Positions 46,384 through 56,191 of a DNA stretch of 64,000 nucleotides are shown piece after piece. Location: NCBI RefSeq assembly GCF_003114815.1, contig NZ_BFAZ01000010.1, positions 1 through 64,000 on the forward strand. Reading direction: 5' to 3'. The stretch is from Leptospira ellinghausenii. Its GTDB lineage: Bacteria; Spirochaetota; Leptospiria; Leptospirales; Leptospiraceae. The first letter of the stretch is position 1. Every line of letters starts with the position of its first letter. The position numbers and the translations under genes are program-made. The notes under the pieces were generated by a model that made no database searches, was not told where the DNA came from, and was given only the letters and a program-made list of their open reading frames with translations.

Positions 46384-46572
46384 CTCAAAGTTGCCTGCGC
46401 CAGCGATTGTAGCGGAAATCTTTTCCATTCAGGTAGGATTCTGAAAATCTCTCAACGTTGGAAAAATTGGAGCGAAAAGCGCGGTCGTTATAGAATTGTG
46501 TATCAATCATCTAACGGATACGAGGCGCCCCTATTGATTGAAGGAAACGACGTTGTTACGTTAGAAATTTGA
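46384..46572 (+). pseudogene. C-terminal relic of an unknown gene
   Basis: A 62-codon stretch open after a TGA, without a usable start, reads like protein (GRILKISQRWKNWSEKRG, then YRIVYQSSNGYEAPLLIEG) and ends with TGA 46570. Its base composition differs from the AT-rich cassette before it. The gap 46245-46383 before it holds nothing recognisable. It is probably another decayed cassette or gene end. Confidence 0.35.
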
Positions 46573-46597
46573 AAGGTGGATTAGAAACTTGTTCCCT

Positions 46598-47422
46598 TTA
46601 CTGGTTGGAACGACTAGGAGTGACCGGCATGTAGTATTTGAGTCCTAAGTTTCCTTGGATCTCTGGTGCCCATAGTTCGTCGAGTGTGCGACCTGCTTCT
46701 CTTGCATTGATGGGAACTCGCACCATACCTTCAAACGTAATATTACTATTGGAAATACTGATCCCTGGTGTAACATACACTTGTCTTCCTACGAAGTTTG
46801 TGCGCGAAGGTTCTTGGGCACGGATGGAAGTGTTAAAACGATTGGTGTAATCTGAAGATTCAAACCTATGTAATTCAGAAAGTTGTAAAAACAATTCCCA
46901 ACGTGAATTTTTAATAAAGGAAAATAGATTCCTGTTGAGGCGGTATTTGATTCGCACTTTTGATTCTGCCACATCCACATACCCATTGGATCCTTGGTTG
47001 AGTGACATACCAATGCTTAGTCCTAAATCAAGTGTGAATCCATTTCGGTAATACACATAGGTTACATTCGGTTGGTATGATAAAAGTGCTGCATTGGAAC
47101 GTTCTGGTCTTACATCAAAATTCCCTTCAGGATTTCGGTAGGGGTTTGAGGTAGTAAAAGGGATCACGGGTGAAAAAATTTGAATCCCTGCCATTGGGTC
47201 ATTGGATTTGGAAAAATCAGTATTAGATCCCAATTCGAGTTCTTTTGGGAAACGAAAGGGAATAAGTATCGCCAAATTTCCGTTATGTGAATTGCCAACT
47301 TGGAAAAGGGACGAACGAGGATCAGTAAAGGAATAACTAGAAAAAAAGGGAAGTCCTTGTGCTAAAATGGTAAGGCTCGTCATAAAGACGAGAAAGGAGA
47401 TGAGAAGTATCTTTTTTACCAT
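46598..47422 (-). CDS. putative exported outer-membrane protein
   Basis: A 274-residue protein with a signal peptide (about 1-21, ending TILAQ). The mature part shows alternating beta-strand text such as NVTYVYYRNGFTLDLGLSIGMSL and NLGLKYYMPV near the C-terminus, suggesting a beta-barrel. No lipobox. It is divergent from the phosphofructokinase gene. Family and function unknown. Confidence 0.6.
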   Translation of the reverse strand: MVKKILLISFLVFMTSLTILAQGLPFFSSYSFTDPRSSLFQVGNSHNGNLAILIPFRFPKELELGSNTDFSKSNDPMAGIQIFSPVIPFTTSNPYRNPEGNFDVRPERSNAALLSYQPNVTYVYYRNGFTLDLGLSIGMSLNQGSNGYVDVAESKVRIKYRLNRNLFSFIKNSRWELFLQLSELHRFESSDYTNRFNTSIRAQEPSRTNFVGRQVYVTPGISISNSNITFEGMVRVPINAREAGRTLDELWAPEIQGNLGLKYYMPVTPSRSNQ

Positions 47423-47506
47423 CTAAAAGCATTTCTGCCTGATTTTCCTTTGTTTGGCAATGAAATTTGCTTTCTTCTCTGTCTTTTTTTGTTATAAGTG
47501 AGACCG

Positions 47507-48814
47507 ATGAATCAAAACGATACGAAAGTAGAACAATTTGGACCTTGCACCATCCCAAACCCAGCGGGTTATGATTATTGGACAGAAGACAATTCCGTTG
47601 TCCTGTTTCAAACCATCTTTTCTGGAGCAGAAGATGCCAAAAAAACAGTTGAGACAAGCCCTGTATTTTTTGAACAAGCAGGCCCAAAAGAAAAAATCTA
47701 CTTTAAACCAGAAGAAGTGACGGCAGGTATCGTGACCTGTGGTGGACTTTGCCCAGGTATCAATGATGTGATCCGTGCTCTTGTGATGGAATTACACTAT
47801 CGTTACAAAGTTCCAAGAATCCTTGGATTTCCATTTGGGTATGAAGGTCTTGTGAAAAAGTTTGGTCACAGGCCGATTGAACTCACGCCTGATAAGGTAG
47901 CCCACATCATGAATTTTGGTGGATCCATCCTTGGATCATCTCGGGGGAACCAAAAGATAGAAGAGATGGTGGATACTTTATTCTTATATGGAGTGAAGAT
48001 GTTGTTTTGTATTGGTGGAGATGGAACTCTTCGAGGTGCCCAGGCCATCCAAGAAGAAGTGAGAAAACGAAAAGAAGACATCGCCATTGTAGGAATTCCG
48101 AAAACCATTGACAACGATATCAATTATGTTCAAAAAACGTTTGGGTTTTCGACTGCGTTTAGTAAGGCGGTGGAAGCAGTCAACTGTGCACATGAAGAAG
48201 CAAAAGGAGCACCAAATGGAATTGGTCTTGTGAAACTGATGGGTCGTCACTCTGGTTTCATCGCTGTGAACTCAGCATTGGCTTCCAAAAATGTGAACTT
48301 TGTCCTGATCCCAGAACAAGATTTTGATTTAGAAGGAGAAGGTGCATTTTTACCAGTCTTAAAAGATCGAGTACAAAGAAGGGGGCATGCTGTTGTCATC
48401 ATCGCTGAAGGAGCGGGACAAAAGTACTTTGAAGACAAAGGTGAAAAAGACCAATCTGGTAACAAAAAACTCGCTGATGTTGGTGTGTTTATGAAAGAGA
48501 AAATCACAGAGTATTTCAAAAAAGAAGGTGTGGCACTCAATCTAAAGTACATCGATCCAAGTTATATCATTCGTTCTGTTCCTGCCAATGCAGAAGATTC
48601 GGTTTTCTGTGGGTTTTTAGCACAAAACGCGGTACATGCGGCGTTTGCTGGCCGCACTGGTTGTGTGGTAGGAATTTGGAATAATGTATTCACTGTGATG
48701 CCAATCTCACTTGCCATTGCAGAACGAAAGGTGTTACGACCAGAACGGAGTACCTTGTGGCGAGCACTCCTTGCCTCCACTGGCCAACCAAATACGATGA
48801 AGGCGAGTAGCTGA
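47507..48814 (+). CDS. pfkA: 6-phosphofructokinase
   Basis: A 435-residue phosphofructokinase. Motifs include [11 protein letters not shown] for the phosphoryl donor, [11 protein letters not shown] with Gly after GGD (as in ATP users; PPi users commonly have Asp), PKTIDNDI at the fructose-6-phosphate site and MGRHSGF. The combination GGDG plus PKTID and the length above 400 place it with the long ATP-dependent clade found in plants and spirochaetes; donor use should be checked. It commits sugar to glycolysis or, in a lipid-eating Leptospira, may act little. ATG 47507 is preferred to GTG 47498. Confidence 0.92.
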   Translation: MNQNDTKVEQFGPCTIPNPAGYDYWTEDNSVVLFQTIFSGAEDAKKTVETSPVFFEQAGPKEKIYFKPEEVTAGIVTCGGLCPGINDVIRALVMELHYRYKVPRILGFPFGYEGLVKKFGHRPIELTPDKVAHIMNFGGSILGSSRGNQKIEEMVDTLFLYGVKMLFCIGGDGTLRGAQAIQEEVRKRKEDIAIVGIPKTIDNDINYVQKTFGFSTAFSKAVEAVNCAHEEAKGAPNGIGLVKLMGRHSGFIAVNSALASKNVNFVLIPEQDFDLEGEGAFLPVLKDRVQRRGHAVVIIAEGAGQKYFEDKGEKDQSGNKKLADVGVFMKEKITEYFKKEGVALNLKYIDPSYIIRSVPANAEDSVFCGFLAQNAVHAAFAGRTGCVVGIWNNVFTVMPISLAIAERKVLRPERSTLWRALLASTGQPNTMKASS

Positions 48815-48840
48815 TCGGTTAAGATCAGCTATTCTCTACT
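48808..48840. terminator. bidirectional terminator overlapping both stop codons
   Basis: TAGCTGATC (48808-48816) and GATCAGCTA (48823-48831) form a perfect 9-bp stem with a 6-base loop. The pfkA stop (TGA 48812-48814) and the stop of the convergent coiled-coil gene (48825-48827) both lie inside it. TTCTCTACTTTTTTTT follows on the plus strand. Confidence 0.75.
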
Positions 48841-49415
48841 TTTTTTTGGAACTTAAGGATATTGTCTCTGATTTCTTCTTCTTTTTTATGGAGTTCGTTT
48901 AGAAACTCCGTGTCCAAAATCATTTCTGGTTTTTTGATGAACTTACTTTCATCATAATTGTCAATTTCGTATAACAGGTCTTCGATGTTTGATTCAACTT
49001 TGACTAAACTTTGGATCGATTCCACTACCTTTTTATTTACAAATAGGATTTCTTTGAATCGTAAGATGTAATGTTGGAATCTGTTTTCGCGGATCATGGC
49101 TTGCCTTTGCATTTCCTTGACCACTTCGCGTTCTTTTAATACTTCTTTTTTTTCTACAAGAATTTGGTTTTTGAAGATTCGGATTAAATTTTCCGTCTCC
49201 AATTTATAATTTTCAAAACTACTATTGTGATTGTTTTGAAGATCTTCCATTTGTTTGCGAAATTCTTTTTCTCGCAATCTGTCTTGTTCTTTGCGTAATT
49301 TGTCAGATGTTTGGAGTGCGTTTTTAACTCGTGTTTCAATTACAGCATCTAACATCGCTTTGTGCAGTTTGTCCATTCGGAGAAACACTGCCATTGCATA
49401 TAGAATGCGTCTCAT
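48825..49415 (-). CDS. coiled-coil protein linked to a SpoIIE-type phosphatase
   Basis: A 196-residue, almost entirely helical protein; residues about 35-115 are highly charged with heptad spacing (KEQDRLREKEFRKQMEDLQN, EVLKEREVVKEMQRQ). ATG 49415 has AAGGAG at the right spacing. It starts 17 bases after the phosphatase gene, so they are probably one transcript, and it may act as a structural partner or substrate of the phosphatase. No family recognised. Confidence 0.7.
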   Translation of the reverse strand: MRRILYAMAVFLRMDKLHKAMLDAVIETRVKNALQTSDKLRKEQDRLREKEFRKQMEDLQNNHNSSFENYKLETENLIRIFKNQILVEKKEVLKEREVVKEMQRQAMIRENRFQHYILRFKEILFVNKKVVESIQSLVKVESNIEDLLYEIDNYDESKFIKKPEMILDTEFLNELHKKEEEIRDNILKFQKKVENS

Positions 49416-49431
49416 AAAATCTCCTTTATCT

Positions 49432-51177
49432 TTAGTTTAGACGGATGATAAAGAGAGAAAGGTCATCATGTGGTTCCGCTTCTCCCACAAATTCACTTAC
49501 TTTTTGCAAGATTGCTTGCCTGATCACTTCTGGTGGATCGTTAATATGAGATAGAATCACAGACTCAAGTCTTTCTTCTGAAAAGAGTTCTTCTTTTAGA
49601 TTCATAGCTTCTGTCACACCATCGGTATACAGCACAAGTAAATCACCTGGCAAATAACTAACCGTATGTTCCGAAAATTCACATTTGCCAATGCCCATCG
49701 GTTGGCCTTTGCCTGATAAGTGTTGGATCTTATGGTGTTTTTTGCGATAGATGATTTGTAAATTATGACCAGCAGAGGAATAGGTTAATTCTTTTTTTGT
49801 CATATTGATCCGTACAAGCATCGCTGTGACAAACATTAGGAAACCAGATTTATCTTGTAGGATTTGGTTGGCATTGAAGAGAGCTTCACTTGTCGAAGTG
49901 GTTTTGGAAACTTCCTGTTGTAATACTGTTTTCGAAAATTCCATAAACAGTGCTGCAGGAGTTCCTTTCCCAGACACATCGGCAATGATGACAGACACTT
50001 CGTCTTTTCCATGTACCACCATATCATAAAAGTCTCCACCAATTTCACGAGATGCTTGGTAGTAGGTATCAAATTCGAGGAGTGAGTATTGTTTGGGAAT
50101 GATAGGAAGTGAGTGTTTTTGGATCATGGCTGCGACTTGCATGTCACGATCTATGTTTTTCAAACGTTCACTTTGGATCTTCACTTGTAATGCGGTGTAT
50201 GCTTCACCGACTTGGTTTGTCAGAGTACGAAGGATTCGAATGTCCATTTCATCAAAACGGGTCCGAGATGTTTTGTCCGAAACAACAAGAGAACCTAACC
50301 ATTCTTTGTTTTTTAGAATGGGAAATAAGATCATACTGTGTTGGAAGAGTCCCTTATGAGTGAGTTGCATGCCTTGTGGTGAGTTGGCTGTAATGACCTT
50401 ATACCCTTTGAACATCCAATCTGATTTATCATTGAAGAGAAGTCCTACCACATCCTCGTCTTGGATTTGGTCGGAAAACCCTTTGGATTTGGATCGTGGT
50501 AATCCTCGTTTTTCAATCTTTTCAAAGTTGAGGCAAACTCTGTCTACTTGTAAAACTTCGGAGATCGTTTTGACGGCAAGGTCCATAAATTCATCTGAAC
50601 TTTGGATATTGGCAAGTGCTTGTGAAATTTGGAAGAGGCAATTGAGTTCGTTAGCTCTTAGATTTAAGTTATCAATGAGAAGACGGTTTTTGACAGCAAT
50701 GGCTGCTAAGTTAGAAAGGTAACGTAGGATTTTGATATCGGTTTGGGTGAAGTCACGGTTGTCTAGGGAGTTCACGGCTTCAAGTACACCTTGTACTTCA
50801 CCTTGTGCGACCATTGGCACACAAATTAAATTACGAGTGACATACCCAACTTTTTGGTCAATCGCTTTGAAGATTCTCGGGTCGTTTGCTGCATCGTTTA
50901 CGATTTCTGGTTTCAGTGTTTCAAGCACCATACCTGCAATTCCCTTGCCCCTAGGAACTGTTAGGTGAGCAAGAGATTCTTCTTTTAAACCACTTGTTGT
51001 ATTAAACACAAGTTGGTCATTTTCTTTATCGTAGAGGAGTAGGGAGGAACCTTCCGTCTGTAACACATCACGAGTGATCCCCATAATTTCACTGAGAAGG
51101 GTGTTTAGATCTTCTTGTGAATTGATTCGACTCGTTATATCTGAAATCAGACTTAATGTTAAAAGTTTCGTAGGCAT
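49432..51177 (-). CDS. GAF-domain PP2C/SpoIIE (RsbU-like) phosphatase
   Basis: A 581-residue protein. Two GAF domains (about 15-165 and 190-335) sense an unknown signal. A short helical linker precedes the PP2C-type SpoIIE domain (about 370-578) with the metal-binding EIGGDFYDMV, IADVSGKGTPAALFM and VLYTDGVTEAMN. Such enzymes dephosphorylate anti-anti-sigma proteins in partner-switching pathways, or control other Ser/Thr-phosphorylated targets. No anti-sigma gene lies next to it; a coiled-coil protein follows. It begins six bases before the end of the argB gene cluster region. Confidence 0.9.
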   Translation of the reverse strand: MPTKLLTLSLISDITSRINSQEDLNTLLSEIMGITRDVLQTEGSSLLLYDKENDQLVFNTTSGLKEESLAHLTVPRGKGIAGMVLETLKPEIVNDAANDPRIFKAIDQKVGYVTRNLICVPMVAQGEVQGVLEAVNSLDNRDFTQTDIKILRYLSNLAAIAVKNRLLIDNLNLRANELNCLFQISQALANIQSSDEFMDLAVKTISEVLQVDRVCLNFEKIEKRGLPRSKSKGFSDQIQDEDVVGLLFNDKSDWMFKGYKVITANSPQGMQLTHKGLFQHSMILFPILKNKEWLGSLVVSDKTSRTRFDEMDIRILRTLTNQVGEAYTALQVKIQSERLKNIDRDMQVAAMIQKHSLPIIPKQYSLLEFDTYYQASREIGGDFYDMVVHGKDEVSVIIADVSGKGTPAALFMEFSKTVLQQEVSKTTSTSEALFNANQILQDKSGFLMFVTAMLVRINMTKKELTYSSAGHNLQIIYRKKHHKIQHLSGKGQPMGIGKCEFSEHTVSYLPGDLLVLYTDGVTEAMNLKEELFSEERLESVILSHINDPPEVIRQAILQKVSEFVGEAEPHDDLSLFIIRLN

Positions 51178-51183
51178 CCAAAT

Positions 51184-52062
51184 CTATCCTTGTTCGATCA
51201 AACTTCCTATCCCTTGGTTAGTCAAAATTTCAATTAAGACGGAATGAGGCACTCGACCATCGATGATGTGGGCTCGTTTGACTCCAGAATCAATTGCACC
51301 CAAACAACACTCTACTTTTGGTATCATGCCACCAGAGATCTGTCCAGTTTTTATGTAAGTATGAATGTCGACTTTTTTGAGTCCTGTTACCAATTGGCCA
51401 TCAATCAAGATTCCAGGTGTGTCTGTGAGTAAAATGAGTTTGTCTGCATGGAGTGCTTGTGCAATTGCTCCTGCCATAGTGTCGGCATTGATATTGAGAG
51501 TTTGGCCTTCTTTTGACATGGCAACTGGGGATATGATCGGAATAAAACCTTCACGTTGTAAGGTGAGGATGATATTCGGGTCAACAGATGTGATCTCACC
51601 AACAAGACCGAGGTCTACTTTTTGGGTTTTCCCATCTTCCCCTTCGACTTCCATCAGATATTTTTCTGCAAGGGCAAGGCCACCATCCTTTCCCGAAAGA
51701 CCAACTGGTTTTCCACCTTTTTCTTGGATGAGGGAAACAATTTGTTTGTTTACTTTTCCCGTGAGAACCATCTCCACCACTTCCATCGTGGCCTCATCTG
51801 TCACACGATGGCCTCGGATGAATTGTGTGTTGAGATTTAAAGATTTGATAAGAGAGTTGATTTCAGGGCCACCACCGTGAACCACCACTGGATTGATGCC
51901 TAAGTATTTGAGTAAAACAATGTCTTCTGCAAAGGAAGCTTTCAATTCTTCCTCCACCATAGCAGCCCCACCATACTTGATGACGATGGTTTTTCCAGAA
52001 TATTTGATTAAATAAGGAAGTGCTTCTAAGATATGATTGATTTTTTCTGATTGGTGGTTCAT
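51184..52062 (-). CDS. argB: acetylglutamate kinase
   Basis: A 292-residue amino-acid kinase: [11 protein letters not shown] at the N-terminus, [11 protein letters not shown] for substrate binding, LSGKDGGL and the C-terminal [14 protein letters not shown]. It phosphorylates N-acetylglutamate, the second step of arginine synthesis. I use ATG 52062 because GAGGA lies five bases before it and the other ATG (52074) contains part of that site. It is divergent from the amidase gene and lies six bases before the phosphatase gene in the same direction. Confidence 0.95.
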   Translation of the reverse strand: MNHQSEKINHILEALPYLIKYSGKTIVIKYGGAAMVEEELKASFAEDIVLLKYLGINPVVVHGGGPEINSLIKSLNLNTQFIRGHRVTDEATMEVVEMVLTGKVNKQIVSLIQEKGGKPVGLSGKDGGLALAEKYLMEVEGEDGKTQKVDLGLVGEITSVDPNIILTLQREGFIPIISPVAMSKEGQTLNINADTMAGAIAQALHADKLILLTDTPGILIDGQLVTGLKKVDIHTYIKTGQISGGMIPKVECCLGAIDSGVKRAHIIDGRVPHSVLIEILTNQGIGSLIEQG

Positions 52063-52076
52063 AAAAGTCCTCATTT

Positions 52077-52898
52077 ATGATAATGAATTTTAAAGCCGCC
52101 GTTGTGCAAGTCACAAGTACAGCAAGAGTCTCAAATAACCTAACCAAGTGTAGGCAACTTGTGGAAGGTGCGGCTAAGGCCGGTGCCAAAGTAGTGGGCC
52201 TTCCTGAAAATTTTTCCTTTATGGGAAGTGAATCCGAAAAACAAAACCTACTTGGCCAAATTGAGGAAGAAACCTTTTCCTTTTTAAAAGAAACCGCGAT
52301 GGACCTTGGGATTTATCTTTTGGGAGGAGGATTCCCCACAAAAGCACCTACAGGAAAAGTGTTCAACACGGCGGTCATTGTAAATCCCAAAGGTGAGGAA
52401 GTGTTCCGTTACCACAAAGCCCATTTGTTTGATGCAGTTGTGGGAGATGGATTCCCATACAAAGAATCCAATCACACCGAAGCGGGAGAAAAAGTCCCTG
52501 AAGTGATCCACACCGAATACGGAAATATCTCCTCTGCCATTTGTTACGACCTAAGGTTCCCCGAACTTTTCCGTGCCTTATCCAAACAAGGTGTTGATTT
52601 GTGTTTTTTACCAGCTGCATTTACGGTGCCAACAGGAGAAGCCCATTGGCATGTTCTCCTTCGGGCAAGGGCCATTGAAAATTTAATGTATGTTCTGGCA
52701 CCTGGCCAGACAGGAACACATGATCCTCATGGCAAACGAAAGACCTTTGGCCACTCACTCATCATCTCTCCATGGGGAGAGATTTTAGCGGAGCTCGATT
52801 TCGAAGAAGGGTTTGCCATCGCCGAGATCGAAATGGATCGATTGTCTGAGATCCGTTCTACTTTACCGAGTTTGCACCACCGAAGGTTTGGAATTTAG
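52077..52898 (+). CDS. nitrilase-family amidohydrolase (Nit-like)
   Basis: A 273-residue carbon-nitrogen hydrolase with the full triad Glu44 (LPENFSF), Lys114 (RYHKAHLFD) and Cys156 (SAICYDLRFPELF). Sequence and length fit the Nit1/deaminated glutathione amidase branch, which hydrolyses the amide of side products made by transaminases; omega-amidase is an alternative. The C-terminus overlaps the convergent hydrolase gene by four bases. Confidence 0.88.
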   Translation: MIMNFKAAVVQVTSTARVSNNLTKCRQLVEGAAKAGAKVVGLPENFSFMGSESEKQNLLGQIEEETFSFLKETAMDLGIYLLGGGFPTKAPTGKVFNTAVIVNPKGEEVFRYHKAHLFDAVVGDGFPYKESNHTEAGEKVPEVIHTEYGNISSAICYDLRFPELFRALSKQGVDLCFLPAAFTVPTGEAHWHVLLRARAIENLMYVLAPGQTGTHDPHGKRKTFGHSLIISPWGEILAELDFEEGFAIAEIEMDRLSEIRSTLPSLHHRRFGI

Positions 52899-53788
52899 AA
52901 AAAGGACTTCTTTGTCGTAGAAGATTTTTTCATCAAAAGAAAGTCCTTCATCACTTTCTCAGCTGCTTTTTGTTTTTCCATGTGTACAAAGTGTCCACAT
53001 TCCGAAAACAATACAGCCTTTACATGAGGTGTGGTTCTTTCTAATTCCATCACATCCTTTCCTGGAATGATGGGATCTTCTTCCCCACGCATGATGAGAG
53101 TTGGTACTTGGTTTCCAAACACGATGGGTCGAATGTCTGTGCGGTCGAGCATCTCTAGGATCATGAGGATTTGCCTTGGGTTCAAACATTCAAATTGTGG
53201 GTTGTATTCTTTTAAGAATTGTTTGATGTCTTCTCTTGCATGGAACGCACTCGAATCATACACTCCATACGAAAAACCAATTTGTAAGGCTTTGGGTAAT
53301 GATTTCCCAATTTTAAATCCGAGGTCAAAAAAAGTACCTAAATTAGCACGTAACCCCATCACTCCGATTTTTAAGATCCCAGGGACTGGGCCATGTACAT
53401 AAGGGGCGATTGCGATCACTTGTTTGATGCGTTGTGGGAAAAGGGACGCAATGGCAAGGACTGCCATTCCACCTGTGGAGTGTCCAACGAGGGTGATGTC
53501 TTTTTCCCCGGCAGATGCCCATATCCCTTGGGCCTGTGTTTCTAAAAAATCTTGGAGAGTAAGGCCCTTTTTTTGGTCAAAAATTTCAGCTGGATAATGA
53601 CCAACTAAGTCAAGTTCGATGACATCTCCCAAAGTTCGAAAAAATGGAATGTTGAGACCCCAATACCCTGCAGCAGAACACCATCCTCCAACGAGGACAA
53701 TGGTTTCCTTGGATTTTGGATTCAGGGATTTGTGCCGAACGTATGTTAGCCTGTGGTTTTTCCAATTATATGTTTGTCTTTCTGACAT
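52895..53788 (-). CDS. alpha/beta hydrolase
   Basis: A 297-residue alpha/beta hydrolase. The nucleophile is Ser104 in LVGHSTGGMAV, the oxyanion region is LVGGWCSAAGYW, and the late catalytic His is in SECGHFVHMEK near residue 275. An Asp/Glu is available in MRGEEDPIIPG. No signal peptide. The substrate (ester, lipid or thioester) is unknown. It is next to alr in the same direction, eight bases apart. Confidence 0.88.
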   Translation of the reverse strand: MSERQTYNWKNHRLTYVRHKSLNPKSKETIVLVGGWCSAAGYWGLNIPFFRTLGDVIELDLVGHYPAEIFDQKKGLTLQDFLETQAQGIWASAGEKDITLVGHSTGGMAVLAIASLFPQRIKQVIAIAPYVHGPVPGILKIGVMGLRANLGTFFDLGFKIGKSLPKALQIGFSYGVYDSSAFHAREDIKQFLKEYNPQFECLNPRQILMILEMLDRTDIRPIVFGNQVPTLIMRGEEDPIIPGKDVMELERTTPHVKAVLFSECGHFVHMEKQKAAEKVMKDFLLMKKSSTTKKSFF

Positions 53789-53796
53789 ATGGTCCT

Positions 53797-54927
53797 CTAG
53801 TCTTCAATGATACGAGGGAAGGATCCCAAAATTTTTGTGACTACTTCATAGTTGATGGTTCCAGTCCATGTGGCATGGTCATCAGCAGAGATCACTTCAT
53901 TTCCTGACTTACCTAAAATCACAACGTCGTCTCCAATTTTCGCTTCTGGAATATGAGTGATGTCAAGCATACTCATATTCATACAAATTCTACCTAAAAT
54001 TTTAGCTCGTTCACCGCGAATCAGCATATAACCATGGTTAGACAATTTTCTGTCCAGACCTTCATAGTACCCAACAGGCACAACAGCAAGCCTTGTTTCA
54101 TGAGTGGTTTTGAAAGTGGATCCATACCCAACAAAGGTTCCTGGATTAAGGTTTTGGATGTGTTGGATTTGTGTTTTCCAACTGAGAGCCGGTTTTAACA
54201 TCCCCACATCTTTTTTCATGAGAGAAAGTGAAAGTTTTGTTTCGAGACTGGGCCAAAGTCCATAAAGAGAAATTCCAACTCGCACTAAGTCCATTCGCGC
54301 TTCTGAAAATAACATCGCTGATGCAGAAGAGGCGCAGTGGCAAATGAGGTCGATAAACCCGTGTTTAGCGAATGTATCGATTGTATCTTGGAACCTTCCC
54401 AGTTGTAACATGGAATAACTATGTTCAGTAAAATCTTCCGTACTCGCAAAATGGGTAGCAATCCCTGAAAGGGGTAGTTTTTTTTCTGAAATTTCTTTGG
54501 CGAGGACTTCCGCATTTTGAAAGGGAATACCCAAACGGCTCATTCCAGTATCTACCTTTAAATGGATTTTCGGGACGGGAGAAAGTTTGGCCAAAATCTC
54601 AATTTCTTCAACCCTAGAAACCATCACCCAAAAGTTTTCATCCGCTAGTTCTACTTTTCTTTCCTGTAAATTGGGGATACTTCCCATAATAAGGATGGTC
54701 GCTTTCGCAAAGACACGCCGAATGGAAACCGCTTCTTCCAAGGAATTGACACCCAAATAATCAGCACCTGCGTCGAGGGCAATGGATGCGGTAGCAAGTA
54801 ACCCATGTCCATATGCATTGGATTTTATAATGGCTGTGAATTTTGTTTTGGAACCAATGAGTTTGCGAAAAAGAGCGATGTTATGGCTAAAAGCGGAACG
54901 AGAGAGGTAAATCCGAGAAGATTGCAC
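53797..54927 (-). CDS. alr: alanine racemase
   Basis: A 376-residue PLP-dependent racemase. The PLP Lys35 lies in AIIKSNAYGHG. Further signs are KVDTGMSRLGI, the TIM-barrel body, and the C-terminal beta domain with RICMNMSMLDIT (the second catalytic region). It makes D-alanine for peptidoglycan. It is divergent from the aminotransferase gene at 54983 and lies upstream of the alpha/beta hydrolase gene. Confidence 0.95.
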   Translation of the reverse strand: MQSSRIYLSRSAFSHNIALFRKLIGSKTKFTAIIKSNAYGHGLLATASIALDAGADYLGVNSLEEAVSIRRVFAKATILIMGSIPNLQERKVELADENFWVMVSRVEEIEILAKLSPVPKIHLKVDTGMSRLGIPFQNAEVLAKEISEKKLPLSGIATHFASTEDFTEHSYSMLQLGRFQDTIDTFAKHGFIDLICHCASSASAMLFSEARMDLVRVGISLYGLWPSLETKLSLSLMKKDVGMLKPALSWKTQIQHIQNLNPGTFVGYGSTFKTTHETRLAVVPVGYYEGLDRKLSNHGYMLIRGERAKILGRICMNMSMLDITHIPEAKIGDDVVILGKSGNEVISADDHATWTGTINYEVVTKILGSFPRIIED

Positions 54928-54982
54928 GGTCCCATTTTTTTTTACTTTTCTCTTCTGTCGCTTCAGATATTTCTATTTTTAC

Positions 54983-56185
54983 ATGTCTGAATCTCCATCT
55001 GTTTTCCCTCCCTTCCCAAAATTTTCCAACTGGAAAGGCATTTCCGAGTATTTTCCTGTTCAAAAAGAATCTGTGTGGTTGAACTATTGTGGTACCACTC
55101 CTATTTCAAGTTATGCCATTCAAATGATGAATGTGTATTTAGAGGAATATGCAAAATTTGGAATCTTTACTCCCAATTTTTCGGAACCCACTATCAAAAA
55201 AGAAATTCGCGGGTATCTCTCAGAAATTTTACACTGTGATCCAACAGAGATTGGCATTGTACATAACACCAGTGAGGGGATGAATTTTTATTCTCATAGT
55301 ATCCAAATTCCAAAAGGAAAACGGATTTTGGTTTTGGAGAATGAATACCCAAGTAATGTGTATCCATGGGAACATTGGCAAAACAAAGGTGTAACATTAG
55401 GTTTTGTCAAAGTGGGAAACACTCCCAATGAATTTTTAGAAAACTTAAAACTAGAACTAGAAAAAAAGGATGTTTTTATCCTTAGTATATCACCTGTTCA
55501 TTGGTGTACGGGTGTAGTGTTTGATATGGAAGTTGTATCCAAATTATGTGAAAGTTTTGGAACCAAACTTGTCATAGATGGAAGCCAAGCTGTTGGCCAT
55601 ATCCCGCTCGATTTTTCCAAAATCAAAGTGGCATTTTGTGCCTTCGCAGCTTGGAAATGGTTACTTGGTCCTTTGGGATTAGGTGTGATTTACATTTCAA
55701 AAGAAGAATCCAAAGGATTCCAATTGGTTTTCAAAGGACAAGCAAGTGTTGTCAACGATTCCAATTATTTTCCATATCGAGACGAATGGAAACCAGCTGC
55801 CGAACAATTTGAACAAAGTACCATCAATTTTAATGATTGGATTTATTTTTTTGCTTCCCTCAAAATGTTGTCCACTCTTGGGTTCTCACGAGTCCAGGAA
55901 AGGATTTATGAAGTAGCAGGGATGTTAAAAGACATGTTACATGGGTTAGGTTTTACACTGGAATCAGATGCTTTCCCCGACGTTAAAACAGGAATTTTAG
56001 CCATTACAAACCACAAAGACCCTAAAAAATTCCAACCAGAAGCCATCCAGGCTCATCTCAAACAAAATGGAATCATCACGGCGGTTCGCCTGGGTCGACT
56101 ACGAATGGCTCCTCATATTGGCATTGAAGAAGAACATGTAAACCGTGTGAAAACCCATTTACAATCTTATTTGGAAAAGTTGTAA
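54983..56185 (+). CDS. class V PLP-dependent aminotransferase
   Basis: A 400-residue fold-type I enzyme of the cysteine-desulfurase/isopenicillin-N-epimerase-like group. The N-terminal LNYCGTTPISSYA, the cofactor-binding VIDGSQAVGHIPLD and PLP Lys225 in AAWKWLLGPLG are visible. The Cys of true cysteine desulfurases is not evident in the C-terminal loop, so desulfurase activity is doubtful. Possible roles are kynureninase-like or epimerase-like; none can be chosen. The next gene (transporter) starts seven bases later. Confidence 0.82.
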   Translation: MSESPSVFPPFPKFSNWKGISEYFPVQKESVWLNYCGTTPISSYAIQMMNVYLEEYAKFGIFTPNFSEPTIKKEIRGYLSEILHCDPTEIGIVHNTSEGMNFYSHSIQIPKGKRILVLENEYPSNVYPWEHWQNKGVTLGFVKVGNTPNEFLENLKLELEKKDVFILSISPVHWCTGVVFDMEVVSKLCESFGTKLVIDGSQAVGHIPLDFSKIKVAFCAFAAWKWLLGPLGLGVIYISKEESKGFQLVFKGQASVVNDSNYFPYRDEWKPAAEQFEQSTINFNDWIYFFASLKMLSTLGFSRVQERIYEVAGMLKDMLHGLGFTLESDAFPDVKTGILAITNHKDPKKFQPEAIQAHLKQNGIITAVRLGRLRMAPHIGIEEEHVNRVKTHLQSYLEKL

Positions 56186-56191
56186 GGACTT

